Shown: positions 33,127 to 40,788 of the stretch, piece after piece
Position numbering within the stretch: position 1 is the first letter of the stretch
Layout: each line of letters begins with the position of its first letter
Source: Marivirga sp. ANT-B6
GTDB lineage: Bacteria; Bacteroidota; Bacteroidia; Cytophagales; Cyclobacteriaceae
Length of the DNA: 47,116 bases
Assembly (NCBI GenBank): GCA_001683905.1
Contig: LXQK01000017.1
Span: 49,564-96,679 of the forward strand
Direction: 5' to 3'
The notes under the pieces: model-generated
The model's input: the letters and a program-made list of their open reading frames with translations, nothing else
The model's database searches: none
Told to the model about the DNA's origin: nothing
Translations under genes and position numbers: made by a program

Positions 33127-35355
33127 ATGATTTTGCACCCGTCATTTTTTAAAGCAACGAAGGACAAACAGGTGAAAAAAGAAGTAAAGTATATAACACA
33201 AATTCCGACGCCAGAAGGCCACCTGCTGCCAGGTCTTTCTGAACAACCACCTATAGAAAAGGTGATCAAGGAGCTTGAAAATAATTTACTATTATTGCAA
33301 CGTGAAAATGACGTACTACGACAGGGTCAAAAGGTCGTGATACAGGCCTTTGAAAAAGCGGATAATAAAAACAGGGAACTTTCGGCCGAAATTCTTCACT
33401 TAAAATATAAGCTCAAAGAAAAATCAGATTTGGCGCTTCTTGTGGGTGAAAATGATGGCACATTGGCACTGGTAAAAGAATGCCGTTCTGAAGAGGAAAA
33501 TAGACATGCTGTTTCTAAAGACAGAAAAAACGAGGTTTTGTACCGCACATTAACACAAAACTTCCCCCACGGCACCATTGAAGTTTTCGACCGGGAATCA
33601 ACCTATATGTTTATAGGGGGCAAAGAACTCGAAGTTTTAGGTCTGAAAGCCGAGGAAATGGTGGGAAAAACACTTTTTGACTTTTTCGAAAGAGATACAG
33701 CGTTGAAGATCAGACATTACCATCAAAAAACATTTGAAGGCACGTCTACGTCATTTGAATTTACATTCCAGGACCGATTTTACGAAGCCCATACCATACC
33801 GCTTCCCGAAGAAGATGGCAGGATTAACAATATCATGTCGGTGGTAGAGAACATCACGATGCGTAAAATGGCCGACAAGAAATTGATCGCGTCGTATAAG
33901 TCGCTGGCGGATTTAAAAAATGCACTTGACATTGCATCGCTTGTATGTATACTCGACAGCGAAGGGCGTTTTACTTATGCTAACTATAATCTGTGCCAGA
34001 AAAGTGGCTATACTTTTAATGAACTGATCGGGCAACATTACAGCAAGCTGAATTCCGGCACTTTTCACGCCTCGCTATTTTTCAAAAGAATAGCCTCCAG
34101 CGCCCGAAAGGGCAAATATTGGAAGGGTGAATCACGTATTATTGCCAAAGATGAGTCGTACTGCTGGCTTGAAACTTCACTTGTCCCGTTCATGGGCAAC
34201 AATAATGAGCCGGTACAGTATCTGTGCATCAGTTATGATATTTCTGAGCGGAAGATTGCTGAGAAGAAGATTAAAGAAAACCAAAAACGGTTACAGGAAG
34301 CTCAACGGATTGCAAAAATGGGCAGCTGGCAAATTGTAGTTGGTAGTAAAGAAATTCAATGGTCTGAAGAGACTTATAATATATTAGGATTTGATCACAA
34401 ACAACCAATACCTGCGTTGGAATGTATCTGGCAGCGGATCTGTCCGAAAGACCATCGGCGACTGGAAAAAGCCATTGCAAATATCGTAAGCAAAGCTACA
34501 CCGTTCAGCATCGATATCTGCGTGATAGGAGAAGGAGTAGAAATGAAATATGTGCATGTGATCGGTAAACCTATTCTCAATCAGCACAAAAAGATCGTAG
34601 CGATCAGTGGCACCCTTACCGACATCACGGATAGGAAGCATACCGAAAGTATGCTCAAGGAACAAAACGAACAACTTAAGAAAATCAATTCGGAACTCGA
34701 CGAGTTTGTCTATAGCGCCTCACATGACCTTCGTGCCCCCTTGGTTTCCGTTTTAGGTCTGATTAATATTATGAAGCTTGAAAAAGGCGAAAACATAGAC
34801 CAATACCTTGAGATGATGCGTAAAAGCATCTACAAATTGGATAAATATGTTCAGGATATTACCGACTACTCACGCAATGCGAGAGTGGACCTGCACTATG
34901 GAGATATCAACTTTATAGAACAGGTGTCCGAGACCCTGGATGGACTGCGTTATATGCAGCATGCTGAAAAGGTGAAAACGACCGTCGACGTCACACAATC
35001 GGTTCCTTTTACGACCGACAGCCGCCGATTATCGATTATTTTAAGCAACCTGGTATCCAACGCGTTGAAATATAGTATCGACCAAAATGAGAAGCCGAAA
35101 ATTGCGATAAAAGTATCAGTATGTGAAGCAAAAGCGGTGATTTACATCAAAGACAATGGACAGGGAATAGATGCCGAACATCACGAAAAGATCTATGATA
35201 TGTTCTACCGGGCTACAGATAAAAGCAACGGCTCTGGTCTTGGATTGTATATTGTGAAAGAGACTTTGCAAAAATTAGACGGAAGCATCCAGGTAAAGTC
35301 AGCCCCCGGAAAAGGATGCTGTTTTATGGTGACTATCCCCAATTCGTTCAAGTAG
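33127..35355 (+). CDS. Soluble multi-PAS sensor histidine kinase
   Basis: The ATG at 33127 gives 742 residues; the tracked TTG lies 33 bases upstream. No transmembrane segment is visible. A coiled-coil region (about 40-115, 'ELENNLLLLQRENDVLRQGQ') is followed by three PAS modules (about 149-255, 264-380 and 391-510), the last two closing with 'YDISERKIAEKK' and 'TDITDRKHTES' linkers. The HisKA domain has the phospho-acceptor His533 in 'ASHDLRAPL', and the HATPase_c domain has N-box 'NLVSNALKYS' (N641), 'DNGQGIDAEH' and 'GSGLGLYIVKETL'. A cytoplasmic cue is therefore expected. No response regulator is adjacent, so it is an orphan kinase. Confidence 0.93.
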   Translation: MILHPSFFKATKDKQVKKEVKYITQIPTPEGHLLPGLSEQPPIEKVIKELENNLLLLQRENDVLRQGQKVVIQAFEKADNKNRELSAEILHLKYKLKEKSDLALLVGENDGTLALVKECRSEEENRHAVSKDRKNEVLYRTLTQNFPHGTIEVFDRESTYMFIGGKELEVLGLKAEEMVGKTLFDFFERDTALKIRHYHQKTFEGTSTSFEFTFQDRFYEAHTIPLPEEDGRINNIMSVVENITMRKMADKKLIASYKSLADLKNALDIASLVCILDSEGRFTYANYNLCQKSGYTFNELIGQHYSKLNSGTFHASLFFKRIASSARKGKYWKGESRIIAKDESYCWLETSLVPFMGNNNEPVQYLCISYDISERKIAEKKIKENQKRLQEAQRIAKMGSWQIVVGSKEIQWSEETYNILGFDHKQPIPALECIWQRICPKDHRRLEKAIANIVSKATPFSIDICVIGEGVEMKYVHVIGKPILNQHKKIVAISGTLTDITDRKHTESMLKEQNEQLKKINSELDEFVYSASHDLRAPLVSVLGLINIMKLEKGENIDQYLEMMRKSIYKLDKYVQDITDYSRNARVDLHYGDINFIEQVSETLDGLRYMQHAEKVKTTVDVTQSVPFTTDSRRLSIILSNLVSNALKYSIDQNEKPKIAIKVSVCEAKAVIYIKDNGQGIDAEHHEKIYDMFYRATDKSNGSGLGLYIVKETLQKLDGSIQVKSAPGKGCCFMVTIPNSFK

Positions 35356-35499
35356 TACTACGCCACCCTTTTCAGGTTCACTTTTTGACGGGTGGCTGGC
35401 AATATTTGTCGAATTTTATACCGGCATACGCCAGGAATATCCTATACCTGCCAACTTTAAATTTTATATCTCCATCTCAATATATTGGCAAGCATTCAC

Positions 35500-35507
35500 T
35501 ATATTTG
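35500..35507 (+). promoter_or_regulatory. Putative -7 element upstream of ald
   Basis: TATATTTG matches the Bacteroidetes -7 consensus TAnnTTTG exactly and lies 36 bases before the ald ATG, giving a plausible leader of about 30 bases. A TTG occurs 12 bases upstream, which is closer than the usual -33 spacing, so only the -7 box is claimed. Confidence 0.45.
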
Positions 35508-35543
35508 CGGCACGAAAAATACTATCCTTAAAAGCATAATCTT

Positions 35544-36659
35544 ATGATCATTGGTGTTCCGAAAGAGATAAAAAATAATGAAAATAGAGTGGCCCTCACA
35601 CCCGCTGGTGCCAAAGAGCTTACAAAGCATGGCCATACTGTGTATGTACAATCCAGTGCAGGAGAAGGCAGTGGCTTTTCTGATGAAAAATATGCAGGTG
35701 CTGGTGCCACCATACTTCCTGACATCGCTGCTGTTTATTCAATCGCCGATATGATCATCAAAGTAAAAGAGCCGATATCGCAGGAATATAGCCTTATCAG
35801 GGAAGATCAGTTGTTGTTTACTTATTTTCACTTTGCATCGTATGAGCCCTTGACCAGGGCGATGATTGCCAATAAAGCCGTATGCCTTGCCTATGAAACG
35901 GTAGAAAAGCCAGATCGCAGCTTGCCACTTCTCATTCCGATGTCGGAAGTTGCCGGGCGTATGGCTGTACAACAAGGCGCAAAATACCTTGAGAAGCCAT
36001 TGAAGGGCCGTGGCATATTGTTGGGCGGCGTACCAGGCGTTCCGCCAGGCAGGGTGCTGATATTGGGTGGTGGTGTAGTGGGTACACAAGCGGCAAAAAT
36101 GGCTGCTGGTCTTGGTGCTGAAGTTACGATCATGGACGTAAACCTGCAGCGTTTGCGTTACCTCAATGACATCATGCCAGCCAATGTAAAAACTTTGATG
36201 TCTCATGAATATAATATCCGCGAGTTGATTCAGACGCACGATCTAATTGTCGGCGCGGTGCTTATTCCTGGCGCAAAAGCGCCCCATCTTGTTACCCGGG
36301 ATATGTTAAAGGACATGCGACCTGGAACTGTAGTTGTCGATGTAGCTGTAGACCAGGGAGGTTGTATCGAGACTTGCAGGCCTACAACGCACGAAGATCC
36401 TACTTATATCATCGATGATGTGGTACATTATTGTGTGGCTAATATGCCTGGTGCAGTACCCTATACTTCTACGCTTGCCCTTACCAATGCCACGCTTCCT
36501 TACGCAATTCAGCTGGCCAACAAAGGTTGGAAGAAGGCTTGTAAAGATTCGTCTGACTTGAAACTAGGGTTAAATATTATAAATGGCGACGTAGTATACC
36601 AAGGTGTTGCGGAAACTTTTAACCTGCCCCTACACGATGTTAACTCGTTCTTGAATTAG
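35544..36659 (+). CDS. ald: Alanine dehydrogenase
   Basis: The 371-residue protein starts 'MIIGVPKEIKNNENRVALTPAG', the pyruvate-site block with the conserved Lys/Arg. It contains 'YFHFASYEPLTRAM' (catalytic His), 'SEVAGRMAVQQGAKYLEKP', the NAD-binding 'LILGGGVVGTQAAKMAAGLGA', and 'DVAVDQGGCIETCRPTTHEDP'. The length is exactly that of bacterial Ald. It interconverts L-alanine and pyruvate plus ammonia with NAD. It is monocistronic, downstream of an orphan sensor kinase but with its own -7 element. Confidence 0.97.
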   Translation: MIIGVPKEIKNNENRVALTPAGAKELTKHGHTVYVQSSAGEGSGFSDEKYAGAGATILPDIAAVYSIADMIIKVKEPISQEYSLIREDQLLFTYFHFASYEPLTRAMIANKAVCLAYETVEKPDRSLPLLIPMSEVAGRMAVQQGAKYLEKPLKGRGILLGGVPGVPPGRVLILGGGVVGTQAAKMAAGLGAEVTIMDVNLQRLRYLNDIMPANVKTLMSHEYNIRELIQTHDLIVGAVLIPGAKAPHLVTRDMLKDMRPGTVVVDVAVDQGGCIETCRPTTHEDPTYIIDDVVHYCVANMPGAVPYTSTLALTNATLPYAIQLANKGWKKACKDSSDLKLGLNIINGDVVYQGVAETFNLPLHDVNSFLN

Positions 36660-36674
36660 ATTAAAACTGTAGAC

Positions 36675-37136
36675 CTATTGAATAGAGGCAATATCTTCAA
36701 ATGAAGGTATTGCCTCTAAAAATATAAAAGCAGCTCGTTCATGGTCTATTTCACAACAATAATGTTTAAGGCCATTGGTCACTACCAGAAACTTCGCCTT
36801 TAAAATGGCGTTATAGGTGGCTGCCTGGTCAAAGACCTTCTGAGAAATTTTTACGCCTGGCGCTTTGCACTCGACCAGCATATGAGGATTTCCACTTCTG
36901 TTGAAAGTGACCACATCGGACCGCCGCGGCATTTGGTTGTAGTGCAGTTGTCCCTCCAGTTTAATCAAAGATCGGGGATATTGCAGCTCAACGGTTAAGA
37001 AATTAACGATATGTTGGCGAACCCATTCCTCAGGGGTAAGGACAAGGTACTTTTTTCGAATAGGATCAAATATGGTTGTTTTACCATCCAGGGTGCCTAG
37101 CTTGAAGTCAAATGGGGGTAAATTTAATGATTGCAT
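36675..37136 (-). CDS. Stand-alone HsdR_N-type (PD-(D/E)XK nuclease fold) protein
   Basis: The start is taken at the ATG at 37136 (153 residues, 'MQSLNLPPFDFKLG'), which fits the family better than the TTG at 37196. The sequence has 'LTPEEWVRQHIVNFL', 'RRSDVVTFNRSGNPHMLVECKAPG' and 'TYNAILKAKFLVVTNG'. The D...ExK pattern (D in RRSDVV, E-C-K in VECK) is the PD-(D/E)XK metal site seen at the N-terminus of type I restriction HsdR subunits. No HsdS, HsdM or helicase domain is nearby. Such solitary proteins are widespread in Bacteroidota, and their function is unknown. Its last codons fold into a 16-bp inverted repeat downstream of ald. Confidence 0.82.
   Translation of the reverse strand: MQSLNLPPFDFKLGTLDGKTTIFDPIRKKYLVLTPEEWVRQHIVNFLTVELQYPRSLIKLEGQLHYNQMPRRSDVVTFNRSGNPHMLVECKAPGVKISQKVFDQAATYNAILKAKFLVVTNGLKHYCCEIDHERAAFIFLEAIPSFEDIASIQ
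36683..36718. terminator. 16-bp near-perfect stem-loop at the ald/HsdR_N convergent junction
   Basis: TAGAGGCAATATCTTC-aaat-GAAGGTATTGCCTCTA forms a 16-bp stem with a single G-T wobble and a 4-base loop. It starts 24 bases after the ald stop and lies wholly inside the last codons of the opposing HsdR_N-type gene. No strong U-tract follows on the plus strand (AAAATATAAAA), so the termination mechanism, or another role, is uncertain. Confidence 0.55.
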
Positions 37137-37385
37137 AAGCGCCATATGGAGTCTATAAATCGAATGCTCACCTGCTGATGTAGGTTTTTTATACAATGAT
37201 AAGAGAACTAGCGTATAACTTCCATGCCATTTAAAAAAAACTTAAGAAGCTGGGATTGATCATGTATGAAAAATAATTTTTCTTTTCAGGTGAAAAAAGT
37301 AATTTTCCTAAATTAAATCTTCAATATCAAATTTGGCTGGGAAGGTAAAGGAAAAAAGCGTTGAACAACCACTAAAAACACTTTT

Positions 37386-38159
37386 ATGAAAACTAAAGCA
37401 GAAATAGTAGAAAATTGGCTCCCTCGTTATACGGGTACTCCTATTAAAGATTTTGGCGAATATATTCTGCTCACAAATTTTATCAATTATGTAGAAATGT
37501 TTGCGGATAAATTTGGCGTTGAAATTCAAGGGAAGCTTAGGCCTATGCAAACGGCGACGGCCAATAACATAACCATTATAAATTTTGGGATGGGAAGTGC
37601 CATGGCAGCGACAGTAATGGACTTGCTTTCTGCTATTAAACCTAAAGCTGCTTTATTTTTAGGTAAATGTGGTGGATTGAAGAAAAACACCAAGCTTGGT
37701 GATTTAATTTTACCCATTGCGGCTATACGTGGCGAGGGCACTAGCGACGATTACTTACCTGCGGAAATCCCGGCGCTACCGTCGTTCAGGCTACAAAGGG
37801 CGGTTTCTTCCATGATAAAAAAACACGAGATGGACTATTGGACAGGTACTGTGTATACCACCAACAGGCGCGTATGGGAACATGATACTGCCTTTAAAAA
37901 ATACCTGCAGAAGATCCGGGCTATGGGCGTGGATATGGAAACGGCTACCATCTTTACCGTTGGCTTTGTCAACGGCATCCCCCATGGCGCGCTTTTACTC
38001 GTTTCTGATAATCCCATGATACCCGAAGGTGTAAAAACCGACGAGAGCGACAAAAAGATTACAACAACCTATGTCCAAAAGCACCTTGAAATAGGGATAG
38101 ATGCTTTGTTAGAGCTCATCAACTCAGGTGAATCAGTTAAACATTTAAGATTCGATTAG
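37386..38159 (+). CDS. amn: AMP nucleosidase (short form)
   Basis: The 257-residue protein carries the nucleoside phosphorylase/nucleosidase fold with 'NITIINFGMGSAMAATVMDL', 'ALFLGKCGGLKKNTKLGD', 'MGVDMETATIFTVGF' (catalytic Glu in the ME motif) and 'ALLLVSDNPM'. It matches the short AMP nucleosidases of Bacteroidota, which lack the N-terminal domain of the E. coli enzyme (about 480 residues). It hydrolyses AMP to adenine and ribose 5-phosphate. The next gene starts immediately after its stop codon (TAG|ATG), so the two are co-translated. Confidence 0.92.
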   Translation: MKTKAEIVENWLPRYTGTPIKDFGEYILLTNFINYVEMFADKFGVEIQGKLRPMQTATANNITIINFGMGSAMAATVMDLLSAIKPKAALFLGKCGGLKKNTKLGDLILPIAAIRGEGTSDDYLPAEIPALPSFRLQRAVSSMIKKHEMDYWTGTVYTTNRRVWEHDTAFKKYLQKIRAMGVDMETATIFTVGFVNGIPHGALLLVSDNPMIPEGVKTDESDKKITTTYVQKHLEIGIDALLELINSGESVKHLRFD

Positions 38160-39785
38160 ATGAAATCAGCGTTAAGTTTGTTGCTGTTAGTTGCCCTTTT
38201 TTCATGTACTGCTAAAGAGAAGGTCGACCTTGTTTATCATCATGGTGTGGTGTATACTGTTGACGGAAACTTTAGCACAGCCCAGGCTTTTGCAGTGAAA
38301 GATGGCAAATTTGTAGCTGTGGGCACCAATGAGGAAGTGCTGTATCAATATGACGCCGAGCAGATTATTGACGGCAAGGGCTTGCCCGTGTATCCAGGTT
38401 TTAATGATGCACATAGTCACTTCTATCGATATGGGTTGGGGCTTCAGGATGTAGACCTCACCGGTACCAGTTCATTTGATGAAATCGTAGCCCTGGTGGT
38501 AGCACATAGAAAAAAATATCCTGAGGCGGACTGGATTTTTGGTCGTGGCTGGGACCAAAATGATTGGGAAATAAAGGAGTTTCCTACCAAAGACACCCTC
38601 GATCGACTATTCCCCGATGCACCAGTGCTACTGACCAGGGTTGATGGACATGCGGCATTGGTAAATCAGAAAGCTTTGGATTTGGCTGGTATAGATGCCA
38701 CAACTAATATACCTGGCGGAAAAATTGTGTTGGCGGCAGGGCAACCCACAGGCCTTCTTGTGGATAATGCGATAGACCAGGTAAGCGGTCTCATCGAAGC
38801 ACCTGATTCAGGCGATCAGGCTGCAGCTTTGCTAGCCGCACAGCAGAATTGTTTCGAGGTAGGTATCACCTCGTTAGCTGATGCAGGCCTCGACAAATCC
38901 ACTATAGATATCATAGATTCATTGCAAAAGGAAGGTTCGCTTAAGATGCGCATTTATGCCATGTTAAATCCTACAGAAACCAATCGCGAACACTATTTCA
39001 CATCGGGACCCTATAAATCTGACTTTCTTAATGTACGCTCGTTCAAAATATATGGCGATGGTGCCTTAGGTTCCAGAGGAGCGTGTTTGTTGGAGCCATA
39101 CCATGACGATGCGGACAACTATGGATTTCTATTAGCCTCTGTCGAAACTTATAGAAGCCTGGCCAAAGAAATAGCTGCCCATGATTTTCAGATGAATACA
39201 CATTGCATTGGTGACTCTGCAAATCGAATTATTTTACAAATTTACAGTGAAGTGCTGCAGCCCGACAATGCTAAGCGATGGCGAATAGAACATGCTCAGG
39301 TCGTATCAAATGAGGATATCAGGAAGTTTGCTGCCTACAAGGTTATCCCGTCGGTACAACCCACACATGCTACGTCAGATATGTACTGGGCGGGCGACAG
39401 GCTCAACCAGGAGCGTCTAAAAGCGGCCTATGCCTATAAGGATTTATTACAAACCAATGGCATGCTGGCTCTGGGAAGCGATTTTCCTGTAGAATCCATA
39501 AATCCTCTGTATGGCTTCCACGCGGCAGTGGCACGACAGGACGATCAGAATTTCCCTAACGGTGGCTTTCAGCCCGAAAACAAGATCAGCCGGGAAGATG
39601 CCTTGAAAGGTATGACCATCTGGGCTGCTTATGCCGCATTTGAAGAAAATGAAAAAGGCAGCATTGAACCAGGAAAAATGGCCGATTTTGTTGTACTGGA
39701 AAAGGATATCATGAAAGAAAAAGAAGCTTCATTGCGAACTATCAAGGTAGCTGAAACTTTTATTGATGGCAAGAAAGTGTTTTAA
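38160..39785 (+). CDS. Exported amidohydrolase lipoprotein, YtcJ/LAF3-like
   Basis: The 541-residue protein has a lipoprotein signal ending 'LFSC' and an amidohydrolase barrel. Features are 'VYPGFNDAHSHFYRYG' (HxH metal motif), 'WIFGRGWDQNDW', 'LLTRVDGHAALVN', 'HCIGDSANRIILQIY', 'WRIEHAQVVS' and 'LALGSDFPVESINPLYG' (distal Asp). The C-terminal 'GSIEPGKMADFVVLEKD' completes the small beta domain. YtcJ-like proteins are predicted metal-dependent hydrolases of cyclic or amide substrates, with specificity unknown. Direct abutment to the AMP nucleosidase gene hints at, but does not prove, purine-related work outside the cytoplasm. Confidence 0.9.
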   Translation: MKSALSLLLLVALFSCTAKEKVDLVYHHGVVYTVDGNFSTAQAFAVKDGKFVAVGTNEEVLYQYDAEQIIDGKGLPVYPGFNDAHSHFYRYGLGLQDVDLTGTSSFDEIVALVVAHRKKYPEADWIFGRGWDQNDWEIKEFPTKDTLDRLFPDAPVLLTRVDGHAALVNQKALDLAGIDATTNIPGGKIVLAAGQPTGLLVDNAIDQVSGLIEAPDSGDQAAALLAAQQNCFEVGITSLADAGLDKSTIDIIDSLQKEGSLKMRIYAMLNPTETNREHYFTSGPYKSDFLNVRSFKIYGDGALGSRGACLLEPYHDDADNYGFLLASVETYRSLAKEIAAHDFQMNTHCIGDSANRIILQIYSEVLQPDNAKRWRIEHAQVVSNEDIRKFAAYKVIPSVQPTHATSDMYWAGDRLNQERLKAAYAYKDLLQTNGMLALGSDFPVESINPLYGFHAAVARQDDQNFPNGGFQPENKISREDALKGMTIWAAYAAFEENEKGSIEPGKMADFVVLEKDIMKEKEASLRTIKVAETFIDGKKVF

Positions 39786-39788
39786 AAC

Positions 39789-39827
39789 ACGGTATCAAAG
39801 GTCAATATCCGACCCGTCGGATACCGT
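39789..39827. terminator. Compound inverted repeat at the amidohydrolase/SirB1 convergent junction
   Basis: ACGGTATC (39789-39796) pairs with GATACCGT (39820-39827). Inside it, TATCCGAC (39806-39813) and GTCGGATA (39816-39823) form an alternative stem that shares bases with the first. The two stems are mutually exclusive. Most of the repeat lies in the last codons of the SirB1-like gene. No U-tract follows on the plus strand (CTTCAACAAAG), so a terminator role is only tentative. Confidence 0.45.
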
Positions 39828-40646
39828 CTTCAACAAAGCCCTGACCTCATCGACTTTAATGCTGTCGCCTAATTTTTCAAAAGAAACAATGAGGTTGCGA
39901 AGCACACGGCCCACAATCTCCAGATTCGAACACGGCTGATAATAGATGTCCAACGGAGTCATATGCAAATGGGAGATATAATTATCAATATCTGCCTTGC
40001 TGAAGATAATGCCACGATTAAAGGCATTCACATAGAACTGAGTCTCTTCCGTTTTGTAAGTGAGGATAAATAGGTTTGGCAGGTTCACGCCATAAACCGG
40101 CAATTTTAACTTTTGTGCTACAAGCATATATACGACGCACAACGAAATAGGATTGCCTTTTTTGTTTTCTAAAACCACGTTAATCATGCTATTCCCCGGG
40201 GAATGAAAGTTTTTCGTATTGGCAGAAAATTTAAGCTTATTGAACAATACACTATTGAGGATCTTCACATGGTCAAACGGATGAACGTCTGTTCTAAATT
40301 CCAACCATGCTTCATAATATATTTGCTCCAGGTCTTTTTTGAGTTTGCTCAGCTCCAGGTCCGGATACTGGTAGGTAGCAATGAGCCACATGCCCTCTAA
40401 TAAATCCTGCTTCTCACTGACTTTCCATGCAGCAAGCTTATCAGTTAAAGTTTCAAATTGTAGCGTGTGAATGAGTTCTTCGAGTCGTTTTTGAACAATG
40501 GGGTTAAAATTGTTTTCCCATTCACTTTCTAAAAAAGGAATAATTTCATTCCCTAACGACATAATTTTCCGCTCAACGTGTGTCAATATTTCATTATCAT
40601 CATCATCAAGTAAGGAAACGAGGGCTTTAATTTCTTCACTATTCAT
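39795..40646 (-). CDS. SirB1-family transglutaminase-like protein
   Basis: The 283-residue protein has the family core 'KNFHSPGNSMINVVLENKKGNPISLCVVYMLVAQKLKLPVYGVNLPNLFIL'. This corresponds to SirB1 'F...NSFLNxVLxxxxGxPIxLxxxYxxxAxxxGLxxxGVxxPGHFL'. The N-terminal third is helical and acidic (ALVSLLDDDDNEILTHVERK), HEAT-like. The family has a transglutaminase fold but no proven enzymatic activity. Its ATG overlaps the TGA of an unlisted small frame upstream (ATGA), suggesting translational coupling. Confidence 0.82.
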   Translation of the reverse strand: MNSEEIKALVSLLDDDDNEILTHVERKIMSLGNEIIPFLESEWENNFNPIVQKRLEELIHTLQFETLTDKLAAWKVSEKQDLLEGMWLIATYQYPDLELSKLKKDLEQIYYEAWLEFRTDVHPFDHVKILNSVLFNKLKFSANTKNFHSPGNSMINVVLENKKGNPISLCVVYMLVAQKLKLPVYGVNLPNLFILTYKTEETQFYVNAFNRGIIFSKADIDNYISHLHMTPLDIYYQPCSNLEIVGRVLRNLIVSFEKLGDSIKVDEVRALLKTVSDGSDIDL

Positions 40647-40786
40647 CTATTGAAAAGTTTTTTGGTTAATAAAGCATGAAATCGTTCCCATACTTTTAGA
40701 TCATTTACTAAAGGTTGTCTTTTAGAAACATCAATCACCGGTAAATGATTTAAAAATGCAAAAAATTTTCGATCATAAAAACCCTG
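40643..40786 (-). other. Possible small or start-less ORF coupled to the SirB1-like gene
   Basis: On the minus strand a frame fills the whole gap between the carboxylase stop and the SirB1-like start. It reads QGFYDRKFFAFLNHLPVIDV, then SKRQPLVNDLKVWERFHALL and TKKLFNR, followed by TGA. The stop shares four bases (ATGA) with the next ATG. The sequence looks protein-like (mixed helix, aromatic/basic), and the frame stays open into the carboxylase gene. There is no ATG, however. Possible starts are ATT within accD or GTG at the internal VID, which would leave about 31 residues. It could be a real small protein with an unusual start or the remnant of a decayed gene. The family is not recognised. 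It was too short for the ORF track. Confidence 0.3.
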
Positions 40787-40788
40787 TT

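Noticed and set aside
35739-36239. 166-residue minus-strand ORF inside ald
   Set aside because: Antisense to conserved alanine dehydrogenase motifs.
36675-37136. Type I restriction-modification system
   Set aside because: Only an HsdR N-terminal-like domain is present; no helicase, HsdM or HsdS in the neighbourhood.
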